Assembly (NCBI GenBank): GCA_004369085.1
Contig: ML210436.1
Span: 1-15,577 of the forward strand
Source: Coprinopsis marcescibilis
Taxonomy: Eukaryota > Basidiomycota > Agaricomycetes > Agaricales > Psathyrellaceae
Length of the DNA stretch: 15,577 bases
Direction: 5' to 3'
A program made the translations under genes and the position numbers. Of the stretch, positions 1 to 8,528 are shown piece after piece (positions within the stretch are counted from its first letter, which is position 1; every line of letters begins with the position of its first letter). The notes under the pieces were generated by a model that saw nothing but the letters and a program-made list of their open reading frames with translations, had not been told where the DNA came from and made no database searches.

Positions 1-1112
1 TCGATACTGATCCAAGTCCTTTCTCTAATCTGGGTCAGAAAGCACATAACACCTCGTATTGGTCACAGAGACCGCCCCTTTATGGCTTCTTGTCGCTAAC
101 ATGCAACCTCAGGCTCATATATCGCTAGAACTAGTAGTATCCATGCCCAATGAGAATCTGGGTCGTAGTCATGGCAAACTGAAATCTGTGTGAGTGCCAT
201 CTTTTTGGGTCAGTGAGGTAATCCTCCTGCTGTAGTACTAGTAATTCGTGGTATGTAAGTAACTCTGTAGCTTCAGTTGAACCTTCATCTTTGTTTTATC
301 TGGGTTGGTAACCATAGCTGTTGGGTCGCTATGCCAGTGGGGCGAAGTGATGCAAAATCGTTGGCCGGCAAAGGGTCTCTAGGGCGACTCGAACTTTGTT
401 CCACATAATCGCTCGTCCATGATAGACTCGCCAAACCTCAATGATGGGACATAAAGCAAAACCTGGATGATAGTCAGTGAGGCAGAGATAACCGCACATA
501 TACTGCAGTCAGGCTTGATTGCATAGATTAAGAGAGAGAGACTCGGAGTAGATTTATATGAGTTGACAGGGGGCGAAGAACACATGTACTGAAGTAGCCA
601 TAGCGATTTTGAGCGCATTGAACAATATATTCTCCATTTAGTGGGTCGTCCATATTAGGTCTTTGGGGTAATCTTTACAAGGCCAGCCCAAGCTTCAATA
701 TAAAGCTCAGCCTTAGACCCTCCCTCCAGGGCAGGGCATAGGCAGCATGTGGTACGCCCGTTTCATGAAGGAGAGGTTGAGGGGATGGATGACAAGCAGA
801 TCTCCCTTACTCGGAGTTGGCATGAGTCATGTTTGCAAGCCAGATGGTGATAATACAGAGTGATATAGTCGTTTACCAACACAACTCGGCACATAACGAG
901 ACATGCTGTACCAGATAATCCAGCTTTAAGCTTTAAGGCTTTAAGGGAAGTTGCCGAATGCCACAGAGAGATTAGTATAGGGTTATGATGGCAGTGATTC
1001 TTATTGAATCATTTGAATCATGATGGCTATGTACATAATATTGATGGTATTGTACCCACATATTCAAGTTTTGTGTCTGAAATTGAATTGGAGTAGCAAG
1101 AACCCATAAAAG
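1..1112. other. No supported gene; 3' flank of the Plavaka gene
   Basis: I see no coding region, RNA gene or recognisable repeat family here. Open frames are short and lack family motifs. Local structure is limited to three near-tandem copies of CTTTAAG at 924-945 and a short TGAATCATT direct repeat near 1005-1020. If the Plavaka element is complete, its outer terminal inverted repeat should lie in this stretch, but I could not match it by eye to any sequence on the other side of the gene. Confidence 0.5.
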
Positions 1113-4100
1113 TCACTGCTCCATTTCTGTGTCTAAGTAAACTCCATCGTCGTCGCATTCATACTCTCCAGAATCAGATTCTTCTTCATTCGAATCCAGC
1201 CCTTGTGGGCCAATTTGATCGCATTGCTGGTCCAAGACACTGCAATCCATGCTGGGACTTTGCTGAACGTCTTGATTCGGAACCTGGCAATGCATATATG
1301 TAAAGGTTCTGGAGAGAGATGAAAATGGTAATCACTAACATGATTATTTGGGGATTGGTCAAGCGGTGCAATGAGAACCGAACTGTCGGAGCTCGCAGTG
1401 GAACTATGGCTCCTTTGATTGTATCGAAAGCCATCACCACCGTATGTGTGGCCAACACCTATCCCCAGGTTGTATCGCATGTACATGTCGCGATCCACAA
1501 ATCTAGAGGCTTACTAAGAACAATTAAACTTGGTTAATGTAGTCTGAGATACTCACTTGTTGATGAAGTAAAACTTCCATGCTCTGGCGTCGTTGGCCCA
1601 TGCTGAAGTTGCTTGGCCATCAGGGCGAATGCGTTTCTGGGAAAATTGAGGAATAATGTGGATGCATCGGACAACGCTAGCAGGGTCAATAAATCCAAAG
1701 GCGGAGGGAGAGTTCGTTGGCAGTAGTGATACCCGATCCAACGACAATTCACAGTTTTGCTCGACGAGCTGGTACCAGTGAACCCAAAGGAATTCCAAGT
1801 GGCGCGAAGAGAGGTCTCAGTGGCCATTGGCAAGGAACCCAAGAAAGCTGACGTCGGTGTGGAATATTCCTAATACCTTGGCATAAACGAATGGGTGGCT
1901 GTCATTGTCGTTGTGGTCGAAGGAAGCGTTTAGCATCATCACATTAGAGCGAGGGGTGTTGACATGGAGAATGTCTTCATCGAGGCAGACATCATAGGCA
2001 GTGTAACTGATCTTCATGAGCTTGTGCGAAAATATTCTGTTGTTGCTCAGAACAACTGACGTCCAGTTGTAGGAAAAACATTGGCGGATATCAGCCTCCT
2101 CATAGTGCTCCCCTTTGAGAAGGGAGCACATTCTTGGAAGCAAGTGCTGCTTGAGCTGAGGGACGAACGCCTGCGACAGTCAAGTCATTACTCGATAAAA
2201 ACAAGTATACAAGCGAACGTACCGTTAGCGCAGGATCTTTAATCCCATTTTGGTTCACCATCCACTGTGATAGCTCCAGTGAGAGGTTCTCATTGGAACC
2301 TATACAATATTCTTGTACGAATCCCAATGTCACTAACTGATGACCTCGCTCTTCAGCACACCCCATTGGATCCAGTCCATATGCATTCTCCAACCTCGCC
2401 TTCACTCTTTGTATCCGTGCCCTGCGACGCTCAACGCGGCTAATCCACTTGCGATAGTCTCGCTTATCCGTGTGGAGATACCAACTTTTAGGATCTTTGT
2501 GATTAAATTCACCCTGAACAAGGTCAGTTCATCAGGATATTTCTGAATTGGAACAAAGCTTTCCGGGAATCAGCGACTCACAATATCTGAATTGAACGAA
2601 TCAGTTGTCCCAAACTTCTTGATTGTAAACACATAGTCTCCGAGGGCATGATACTTGTAGGTGTTAATGTTTAGAGTCTTTCGCTTCCGCGCTGAAGGTG
2701 GAGGTGCACTAAATATCTGGCTGCTTGTGGAAGCTGTGATGTCACATTATAAACGGTGGTTCTGATAATAGAGAATCGATACAAACCTGACAGTGGCTGT
2801 ACCACTGCAGTCTGAATTGAGGATGATGGCGCGTTTGTGGAATCTGTGAAGTTTCGTTTAGAAACGGTAATGAGGAAGAGGTGGGGTTTGTGCGAACCTG
2901 ACTGGGGCTGCATTTGTGGGGTCTGATTGAAAGGCGAGGGCATGCTGGATACACCAACACTTGTGGAGTCTGTGAAGAACCTCACTTTAGAATTGTAAAT
3001 TATGAACATAGACCAATGCAAACGAACCTGAGGAACAATTTGATTGTCCTTTGTCCTTCTGGCTTTGTTCTCTCTTGTGATGAGCCTCAGCCTCTTTTGG
3101 CAATTCGAATGTCACGACTTGTGCGCATGTTTGCTCAAGGAAGAGCCGAAATTGGGTGGCCATCGCTGTGGTTGTTTCTTCAAGAAGTTCGAGTGTGAGA
3201 TCAGTGTGCATGTGTAATTTTGCCAGTGCATGCCACTCTGCGCAAAGCTTGAGCAGCTTCATGACAATTTCATTGTGGGGAGCGGGGATAAGACCATCGA
3301 AGGCAGGAATGGCGCACTAGCAAATTATTACTCTTCAATTCGGCCACACGACAGCGTCCACGTACCTGAAGAAGGTCCTCATAGTCACGAGCAGCTTTTC
3401 GCTTGAATTCTGACGCATTGAGACCAAACCTGCGAATAGTACCATTCCCGAATGAGGGCATCATCCGATAACTGGCATGATGGTGAGTAAACAGGCCATG
3501 GCATATGAACTATAAATGTACCGATGGTCAAGTTCCGCAGTCTTGTTTTCGGTTCTCGTGCAGCAAGCGTTGAGTATACGAATTAGGTGAATGAATAAGT
3601 TCTTCCAGATGCCGATTTCGAATTCGTGTAGGAGATCAACAACCAACGACGAGAAGATATCGAATTTGACTCCGGAAAGCCTAGAAAATGTGTTCTGGCA
3701 AATATGTGAGAACGGGCAATTTATGCGACAAGCAGCAACAGTCTGCTCACTATAACTGGGGCAGTGGAAGTGGGCTTGAGGATTGCTTCGACCTCGTGAT
3801 AATTGGTCGCGCGACCGTGACCAAGGATCCAAGTTCAAGCGTCAATAACATCTTGTTGGCATGCTGGAGTATCAACGCGAAGGTTGCTTGTACGTGTGGC
3901 GATGTCTTTGGCAGTTCCCATCTTCCATAAGTCCTCCTTTTTTACAAGGCAACGAGGGCATGGGCAGAAGGCACCGGAGCTGCGTATGGTTGCAAGAATA
4001 ACTCTGCGATGAGATCAAATATTAGATTCTGCGTCACACTTGGATGGAAAGAGCAAACTGGGCTCACTTCTCCGGATAATCGGCTGAATAAGTGAATATC

Positions 4101-6382
4101 CTTGGATAGAATCTCCGCCGCACTCCATCATAGCACATAAGGACAATCCCATGCTCCATGGCATGCAATAGCTCGTCTGAAAGGACGATCTTCCATTGTT
4201 CATGGTAGATCTCCCGATGGCAGTAGGCAAAGAAATGGTCAGGAGGCAATCTGCCACCAGACCAAGTCTTGAGATAATCGTTGAACTCGTCAGATATCTG
4301 TCCCGGATTTATTCGATTCAGCCACAGCTCGTGTCAAAAAACGGAAAGACCTTACAGTTGAAAAATATGCAATATGATGGCCGAGATGTTCTCCATGTTT
4401 CAATCGTCAGTATTTGGACTCATTGCCGAGATACATATAGCATGGCCAAAGTTTAGCGCCACCGAAGGCGGTGAGTTCGGTGGCATCGGACCATAGCATA
4501 AGACCAGCAATAACCCTCTCGAGCGTACATTCAGGTTCTCCGGGGGAGTCCAGAAGCTCTTGGTGGGCTCCCAGGAATGCATCGGAGTTATAAAGTTCTC
4601 CATAGACACGCACTGGCTCTGAACAGCCATTTGGTTGCCAGAGCACTTTGTATGGCTTGAAGTGGAACGAAGGCCCTCTTCTCGGGTCTGCGACAACTTC
4701 TTCGATGATTTGGAGGACATCTCAGTGGTACAGGTCTCCCACCAAGTGGAGGGGTGCTCCAGAATTCTGCATGCCTTGATGAAATGAGACAGGGATAGAT
4801 ATGGGGGTGGCTCTCCAGCCATCGTCGTCTATCCACTGGGACTCATCTCCAGTGACATCTTCTGCATTGGTGCCTAAAGCGTGGAATAAACACTTCCAGT
4901 TAGTCGATGCTACATCTGCGGTGGAGAACTGTGGGTTTGTAAGAATCTGGGCAAGTTTCTGGAAATCTTCCAGGGACTTCTGAGTGCTGGAGTTCCAGAT
5001 CCAGTCACAAAGTTGGAAGCACGTCAGATTGTTGAACATCCCAAATGGATTTGCGCTGAACCTCTGAAGGGAACTTGGATTATCTGGGTCGTTGTGGTCC
5101 ATGCTATCTGAGGTGCCTGGGTCGATATCATCCGTGTTTCTGAGCACAGTATCTTCACTGTTGCCCTCGTTCTCGTCCTCATCCTCGTCGTCTCCGTTTT
5201 CGAGTTCATGGCCAGAGCTGTCTGAGTCATTGGGGTCATGATGTGGTGGATCCAGGGTATAATATCGGTGTTTCAATTGGAAGAACATGCGATCAGACTC
5301 AAAGAGTTGTGGCATTTGTGTGATTGAACGAGATCGCTGTTGATTCCCTAGAGGTGTTGTGAGGACAGATATGCGATGCTTTGATTACTTTCACCTACCT
5401 CCTGGGTCCTGGTCTTTTGATGCTGCAGAGATTTCTGGCTGTTGTTCGGCTTCCGTACATATCGCTGGATTGCAGGAAATCAGAGACATGGTCCGTCAAA
5501 TGAACACAAATGTGAGTCTAACCTGTGTATCCATCACTGTTGCGAGAATTCACATCTTAGTTGAGGTAAGGTTTAAGCCGATGCTGCATGACATAGAAGG
5601 GAAACGTGCTCACCTGCGGTCAATGGATTCGAAAATAACTTCCCAAGTTCCGGGATCAGAGCACCTCCATTGCCGTTGGTTGAAAATGCATGTCCTTGTG
5701 GGATCAATATATTGGAAGTTTCGACTGCGACAATTGGGCTTCGCTTCAAATGAATGGGTGGTGATTCGTCCTGAAAGCGTGCTGGCAGAACAATTTGACG
5801 TCTAGACTTGCGTAAAGCGAGAGGTGTGTCTGAGTTGTCATTGTGAGAAGGACCAGTAGCAGGTTGGTTACTAGGATAGGGGCTGCCGGAAGATGGGGCG
5901 ATGTTCTGAGGACTGGTCAGGTTGACCACTTGGTGATCCAAGTTCAATCTCGGAGGCCTTGGACTATTACATCCATCTGCTCCCATCACCTGTTTGGCGT
6001 CTGAGTGTGTGTTATAGACCATAGGTAATTGTAACGGGTAATGTACCACATCGGTTTGGTCAAGCCTGACAGCATCCTTCGCGCCATCTAAGATGGTCAT
6101 GGCTCGGATCTCATTGACACTAGAGGACTCAGAATTGTCCATGGGAATTTCGACGGGACTGTTTGATGACATCGTGGCAGGTTGGACATATTGGGTAGTT
6201 CTCTGCCTTTTCCGCGATTCCCATAGCTCCTTGGTCTGCCCAAGTAGCACGTTGAGACTGTGTTTGCTTCCTGAACAGTCTCTCTTCTGATGTGCATCCA
6301 GGAAGCGATCAGAGGTATATCTTTTGCCGCATTCACTGCATTCGATATCGAGAGAACCAGAGAATCTGGAGGCCAAGGTCAT
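1113..6382 (-). pseudogene. Plavaka-family DNA transposase, 16 exons, four in-frame TGA stops
   Basis: Cut-and-paste transposase related to the CACTA group. Exons (plus coordinates, read downwards): 6382-5614, 5555-5523, 5464-5399, 5347-4356, 4297-4068, 4003-3751, 3694-3522, 3471-3366, 3316-3028, 2969-2898, 2843-2787, 2733-2582, 2513-2223, 2170-1557, 1502-1340, 1283-1113. All 15 introns are GT..AG; total 4,431 nt, 1,477 codons including the final TGA, frame kept throughout. Visible parts: N-terminal C2HC finger (CSEC...H-x4-C), an acidic stretch, the block WIDDDGWRATPISIPVSFH, GELYNSDAFLGAHQEL, LMLWSDATELT, FYPRIFTYSADYPEK, CPCPRC, LVVDLLHEFEIGIWK, AEWHALAKLHMHTD, YKYHALGDY, then a C-terminal domain (FLWVHWY, AFGFIDP, FVDRDMYMRY) and an acidic tail. 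I recognise these as Plavaka by memory of the family. In-frame TGAs lie at 4722-4724, 4407-4409, 3835-3837 and 1817-1819; each is where Arg is usual or fits, so CGA to TGA. Start: first ATG of the frame, 6382. Confidence 0.85.
2734..3027 (-). repeat. Three tandem intron-exon cassettes in the transposase linker
   Basis: Introns 9, 10 and 11 (3027-2970, 2897-2844, 2786-2734) start GTTCGT, GTTCGC and GTTTGT and end TTCACAG, TTCACAG and ATCACAG. Each is followed by a phase-1 exon whose first bases read nTTCCACAA or nCTCCACAA, giving the residues DST, DST and AST. Two of these exons end in the same CAG/TCAG context before the next donor. The encoded linker is rich in Ser, Pro and Gln and precedes a basic KRK patch. 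The arrangement suggests duplication of one intron-exon unit, now diverged. Confidence 0.65.
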
Positions 6383-6439
6383 GGCAGGGCAATAATTGAA
6401 AGGTGCATGGAGGGAAATTGGTGGAATCAAACCCTCTTT

Positions 6440-6449
6440 TTTAAGTATA
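6440..6449 (-). promoter_or_regulatory. TATA-like element of the Plavaka gene
   Basis: The minus strand reads TATACTTAAA, about 58 bp upstream of the ATG at 6382. Position and composition suit a core promoter, but the motif is imperfect and overlaps the inverted repeat at 6442-6477. Confidence 0.35.
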
Positions 6450-6477
6450 GTAGGCTCAAAGCTGAGCCTAGTACTTA
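6442..6477. repeat. Imperfect inverted repeat upstream of the transposase
   Basis: TAGGCTCA (6451-6458) and TGAGCCTA (6463-6470) are perfect inverted arms around AAGC. A second pair, TAAGTA (6442-6447) and TACTTA (6472-6477), extends them across a 3-nt/1-nt mismatch. The palindrome sits 60-95 bp upstream of the transposase ATG and could be a protein-binding site or a subterminal transposase site; neither is shown. Confidence 0.6.
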
Positions 6478-6559
6478 GTAGCGAGCCCCGTTCCAGTTGA
6501 GACTCTGGGGGAGAGAGGCACGACGGGCAATAATGAACCTCGGATGGTTTGCCAAGTCA

Positions 6560-6564
6560 GTAAC
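6560..6564. repeat. Target-site duplication GTAAC, left copy
   Basis: GTAAC immediately precedes the 5' LTR and is repeated exactly after the 3' LTR at 14186-14190. A 5-bp duplication is the usual integrase signature for Ty3/Gypsy elements. Confidence 0.93.
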
Positions 6565-6822
6565 TGTTACACCATCTCCAATGGTGGAACATGAGGGCGG
6601 ATACGTGTTAACAACAGATGAGTGTCTTGAGATACAAGTGGATTATTTTCGACGATTATGATTGTTTGATTATGAATCAGTAGATACTTCTTATTGATCT
6701 TTCTGATCTTAAGAGTATTTTTAGGAAGATAAAGAACACGAGGATATGACATAGTAGTTTTCTTATTTATAGAAAGATAATGGAAGGAACTTATCAATAA
6801 TATCAATAAGAGATAAGAGTAG

Positions 6823-6832
6823 TATATTTAAA
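6823..6832 (+). promoter_or_regulatory. LTR TATA box; predicted RNA start near 6858
   Basis: TATATTTAAA lies in the middle of the LTR. A start about 35 bp downstream falls on the TAGTTTTGATCT segment that is complementary to the primer site, which independently supports the predicted 5' end and the U3/R border. Confidence 0.7.
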
Positions 6833-6964
6833 CCTACCATAGTTGGTAGTTGTACTTTAGTTTTGATCTCGTTTCTCTCTTGTACTTCGATAGTTAACGA
6901 ATAAGACTTTTGTTAGTCTTCTCGTCGACAGATCGTTTCACTTGAACCTTTTGGAAACTCTATT

Positions 6965-7031
6965 GTCTTGACGTTCGTTCGTCTCGACTTACTCGACCTA
7001 CTTGTCTGTCTCGACGATCTCTCGTCTTGAC
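6965..7031 (+). repeat. Four copies of GTCTYGAC in the LTR U5
   Basis: GTCTTGAC at 6965-6972, GTCTCGAC at 6981-6988, GTCTCGAC at 7008-7015 and GTCTTGAC at 7024-7031, spaced 16, 27 and 16 nt. Related GTCGAC and ACTCGAC occur at 6924 and 6991. In the 3' LTR the first and last copies are altered by CpG-type or G-to-A changes. The role is unknown; RNA dimer or packaging sites, or protein binding, are possibilities. Confidence 0.6.
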
Positions 7032-7088
7032 TCTATCGCAAACTATCATCGAACGACTAAGGCGTACTATTCGCCTTGCATCATAACA

Positions 7089-8499
7089 GAAGATCAAAAC
7101 TACTCAACCACAACCTCGTCGATTGGGACGAGGACCTATTTGCCAAAACGGCCAACTACGAACAAAACAGAAACGTCGGACCAACCAGAAGATTGGTAGA
7201 ACCACCAGTAGTATCCACACCATACTCAAAAGACACAGATCGAGCAGCAATTAAACGATCAATCTCGGACAAAGGAAAACAGCGACAAGAATTCGACCCG
7301 ACATATGAACAAGACGAAACTGAAACAACACCAACAGGAGTGCCTCCACCAGAAGAAGAAGAGACACAACTTAATCTCCAATTACCGAAATCTCTCTTCG
7401 AAGAACACGAAGAAACCAACCAATTACAACAACTACAAGAACTCGCTCAAACAAGTTATAACGAAGAACAAACATATGTGAACTACCAACCCGAAACAAT
7501 GGCGGAACAAGGCGAAGGACCATCACTGCGAAAGACCACGACCAGGAAAGACAAGGACAAAGAAATCAAAGGCATGCAAAAACCATCCGAATTCGATGGA
7601 ACTCGCAGCAACTTCGAAACATGGTTAGAAGAAGTCGTCCTTTTCATTTTGGCAAACCCAGAATGGAGTGATGACCAGAAGATCCTTTTCACCCTTTCCT
7701 ATATGAGGGGAGGAACCGCGACCGATTGGAAACGAACGTTCATGAACAATGGACGACAAGGAGATCAGGTTCAACTAGGAACTTGGTTGAATTTCCAGAA
7801 GAAACTCACCGACTCGTTCCTTGAAAAAGAACGAGCCGATGTCGCCTTCCAACAACTCAAGAACCTCAAAATGAAATGGAAAGATTCTGGAGAAGATTTC
7901 GTCAATACCAACTATCGACCCGATCTAACCACCCATGACGAACCTGCAAATCGAATCATTACCAATATATTCAGAAGCACCCTGGACGATCAAATTCTTG
8001 AGAAAATCTAGAATCAAGCTACCAAACCGAGTCACCTCCAGGCTTGGTACGACTCTGTCATCGAAGTATCCAACGATCAAAGGATGCTTCGACTTATGAA
8101 GAAAGGAATGCGATCGTTCGCAAGCACCGCTCCCAAAACCAACGAAGATTACGGAGTACCAATGGACATCAATTCGTTTAACACAAAGAAACCCTTTGTC
8201 CGACTTCCCAAAATGACAGACGCCATACAAGAAGAATGCATTCGAAAAGGGCTGTGCTTCTTTTGCCGCAAGGCAGGACACGCCTTGAACACATGCCCTT
8301 CTAAACCGAAAGATGGGAACAAACCCCGAACCACATGGAGACCCCAAACGAATCTGGTTCCTCTTCCGGAACCAATCAGACGAAGAAATACACCAGCACC
8401 GCTGCTTTTAAATCCGTCCAACAGATCCTTGGCAACATGGATCCCGAAGAACGTGTGAAATTCGAAGACGAACTCGAGAAGAATGAGGGTTTTTCCTAA
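7089..8499 (+). pseudogene. gag: gag: capsid and nucleocapsid protein, with TAG and a frameshift
   Basis: Structural protein that would form the virus-like particle. The frame is open from the LTR edge; the first in-frame ATG is at 7499 (A at -3, G at +4), but 7110-7498 also looks coding (rich in Glu, Gln and Pro), so the start is uncertain. A retrotransposon gag domain runs from FDGTRSNFETWLEE (about 7588) through YMRGGTATDW to about 8008. A TAG at 8009-8011 interrupts it; the frame then continues to a zinc knuckle CFFC-x4-H-x4-C (about 8257-8298). Between about 8320 and 8360 the coding frame moves by one base (1-nt loss or 2-nt gain): beyond it, frame 1 reads a hydrophilic tail with FEDELEKNEGFS and stops at TAA 8497-8499. 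The out-of-frame continuation would stop at TGA 8456-8458. The end overlaps the pol frame by 13 nt. Confidence 0.85.
7090..7102 (+). other. Self-primer binding site (Tf1-type)
   Basis: Two bases after the LTR, AGATCAAAACTA (7091-7102) is a perfect complement of TAGTTTTGATCT at 6858-6869 in the LTR; with the 3' LTR sequence (13955-13967) the match is 13 nt. The region does not start with TGG, as sites for the CCA end of a tRNA normally do. In Tf1 and related fungal elements the first 11 nt of the RNA fold back on such a site and are cleaved to serve as primer. The same mechanism is inferred here. Confidence 0.75.
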
Positions 8500-8528
8500 G
8501 GAGGTCTATACCAACTGTAGCACCTCCT
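8487..8528 (+). promoter_or_regulatory. Candidate programmed -1 ribosomal frameshift signal, gag to pol
   Basis: In the gag-tail frame the sequence reads gaG GGT TTT tcc TAA, so G_GGT_TTT at 8487-8493 fits the X_XXY_YYZ heptamer. After a 5-nt spacer, 8499-8510 pairs with 8516-8528: twelve base pairs (one G-U) with a single bulged C at 8521 and a CCAAC loop. The pol frame opens exactly here: its upstream stop is TGA 8484-8486 and gag stops at 8497-8499, leaving only a 13-nt overlap. Slipping by -1 leads to GGG TTT TTC CTA and on into pol. Confidence 0.72.

Larger units (their letters stand above)
6565..7088 (+). repeat. 5' long terminal repeat
   Basis: It is 524 bp, starts TGTTACACC and ends CATAACA, so the termini are short inverted repeats (TGTTA/TAACA). 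Aligning it by eye with the 3' LTR gives no gaps and 23 substitutions: 20 transitions, 19 of them at CpG, and 3 transversions. It contains a TATA box at 6823, the putative RNA start at about 6858 and a repeated GTCTYGAC motif in U5. The downstream end flanks the primer-binding site. Confidence 0.97.

Noticed and set aside
379..618. 79-aa minus-strand open frame in the left flank
   Set aside because: Short, without motifs, and not joined by splice signals to the Plavaka gene.
2290..2345. Additional intron in the transposase with donor GTTAGT and acceptor TATAG (38 nt)
   Set aside because: Removing it shifts the frame and gives an immediate stop, while the unspliced exon stays open.
6567..6806. 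Minus-strand 79-aa open frame in the 5' LTR, with a near-identical twin at 13664-13903
   Set aside because: It is repeated only because the LTR is repeated; composition is that of LTR sequence and no motif is present.
7089..7102. Conventional tRNA primer-binding site
   Set aside because: The sequence after the LTR starts GAAGATC, not TGG, and pairs with the element's own LTR.
7925..8347. 140-aa minus-strand open frame antisense to gag
   Set aside because: Shadow of gag codon structure; the plus strand carries the gag domain and knuckle.
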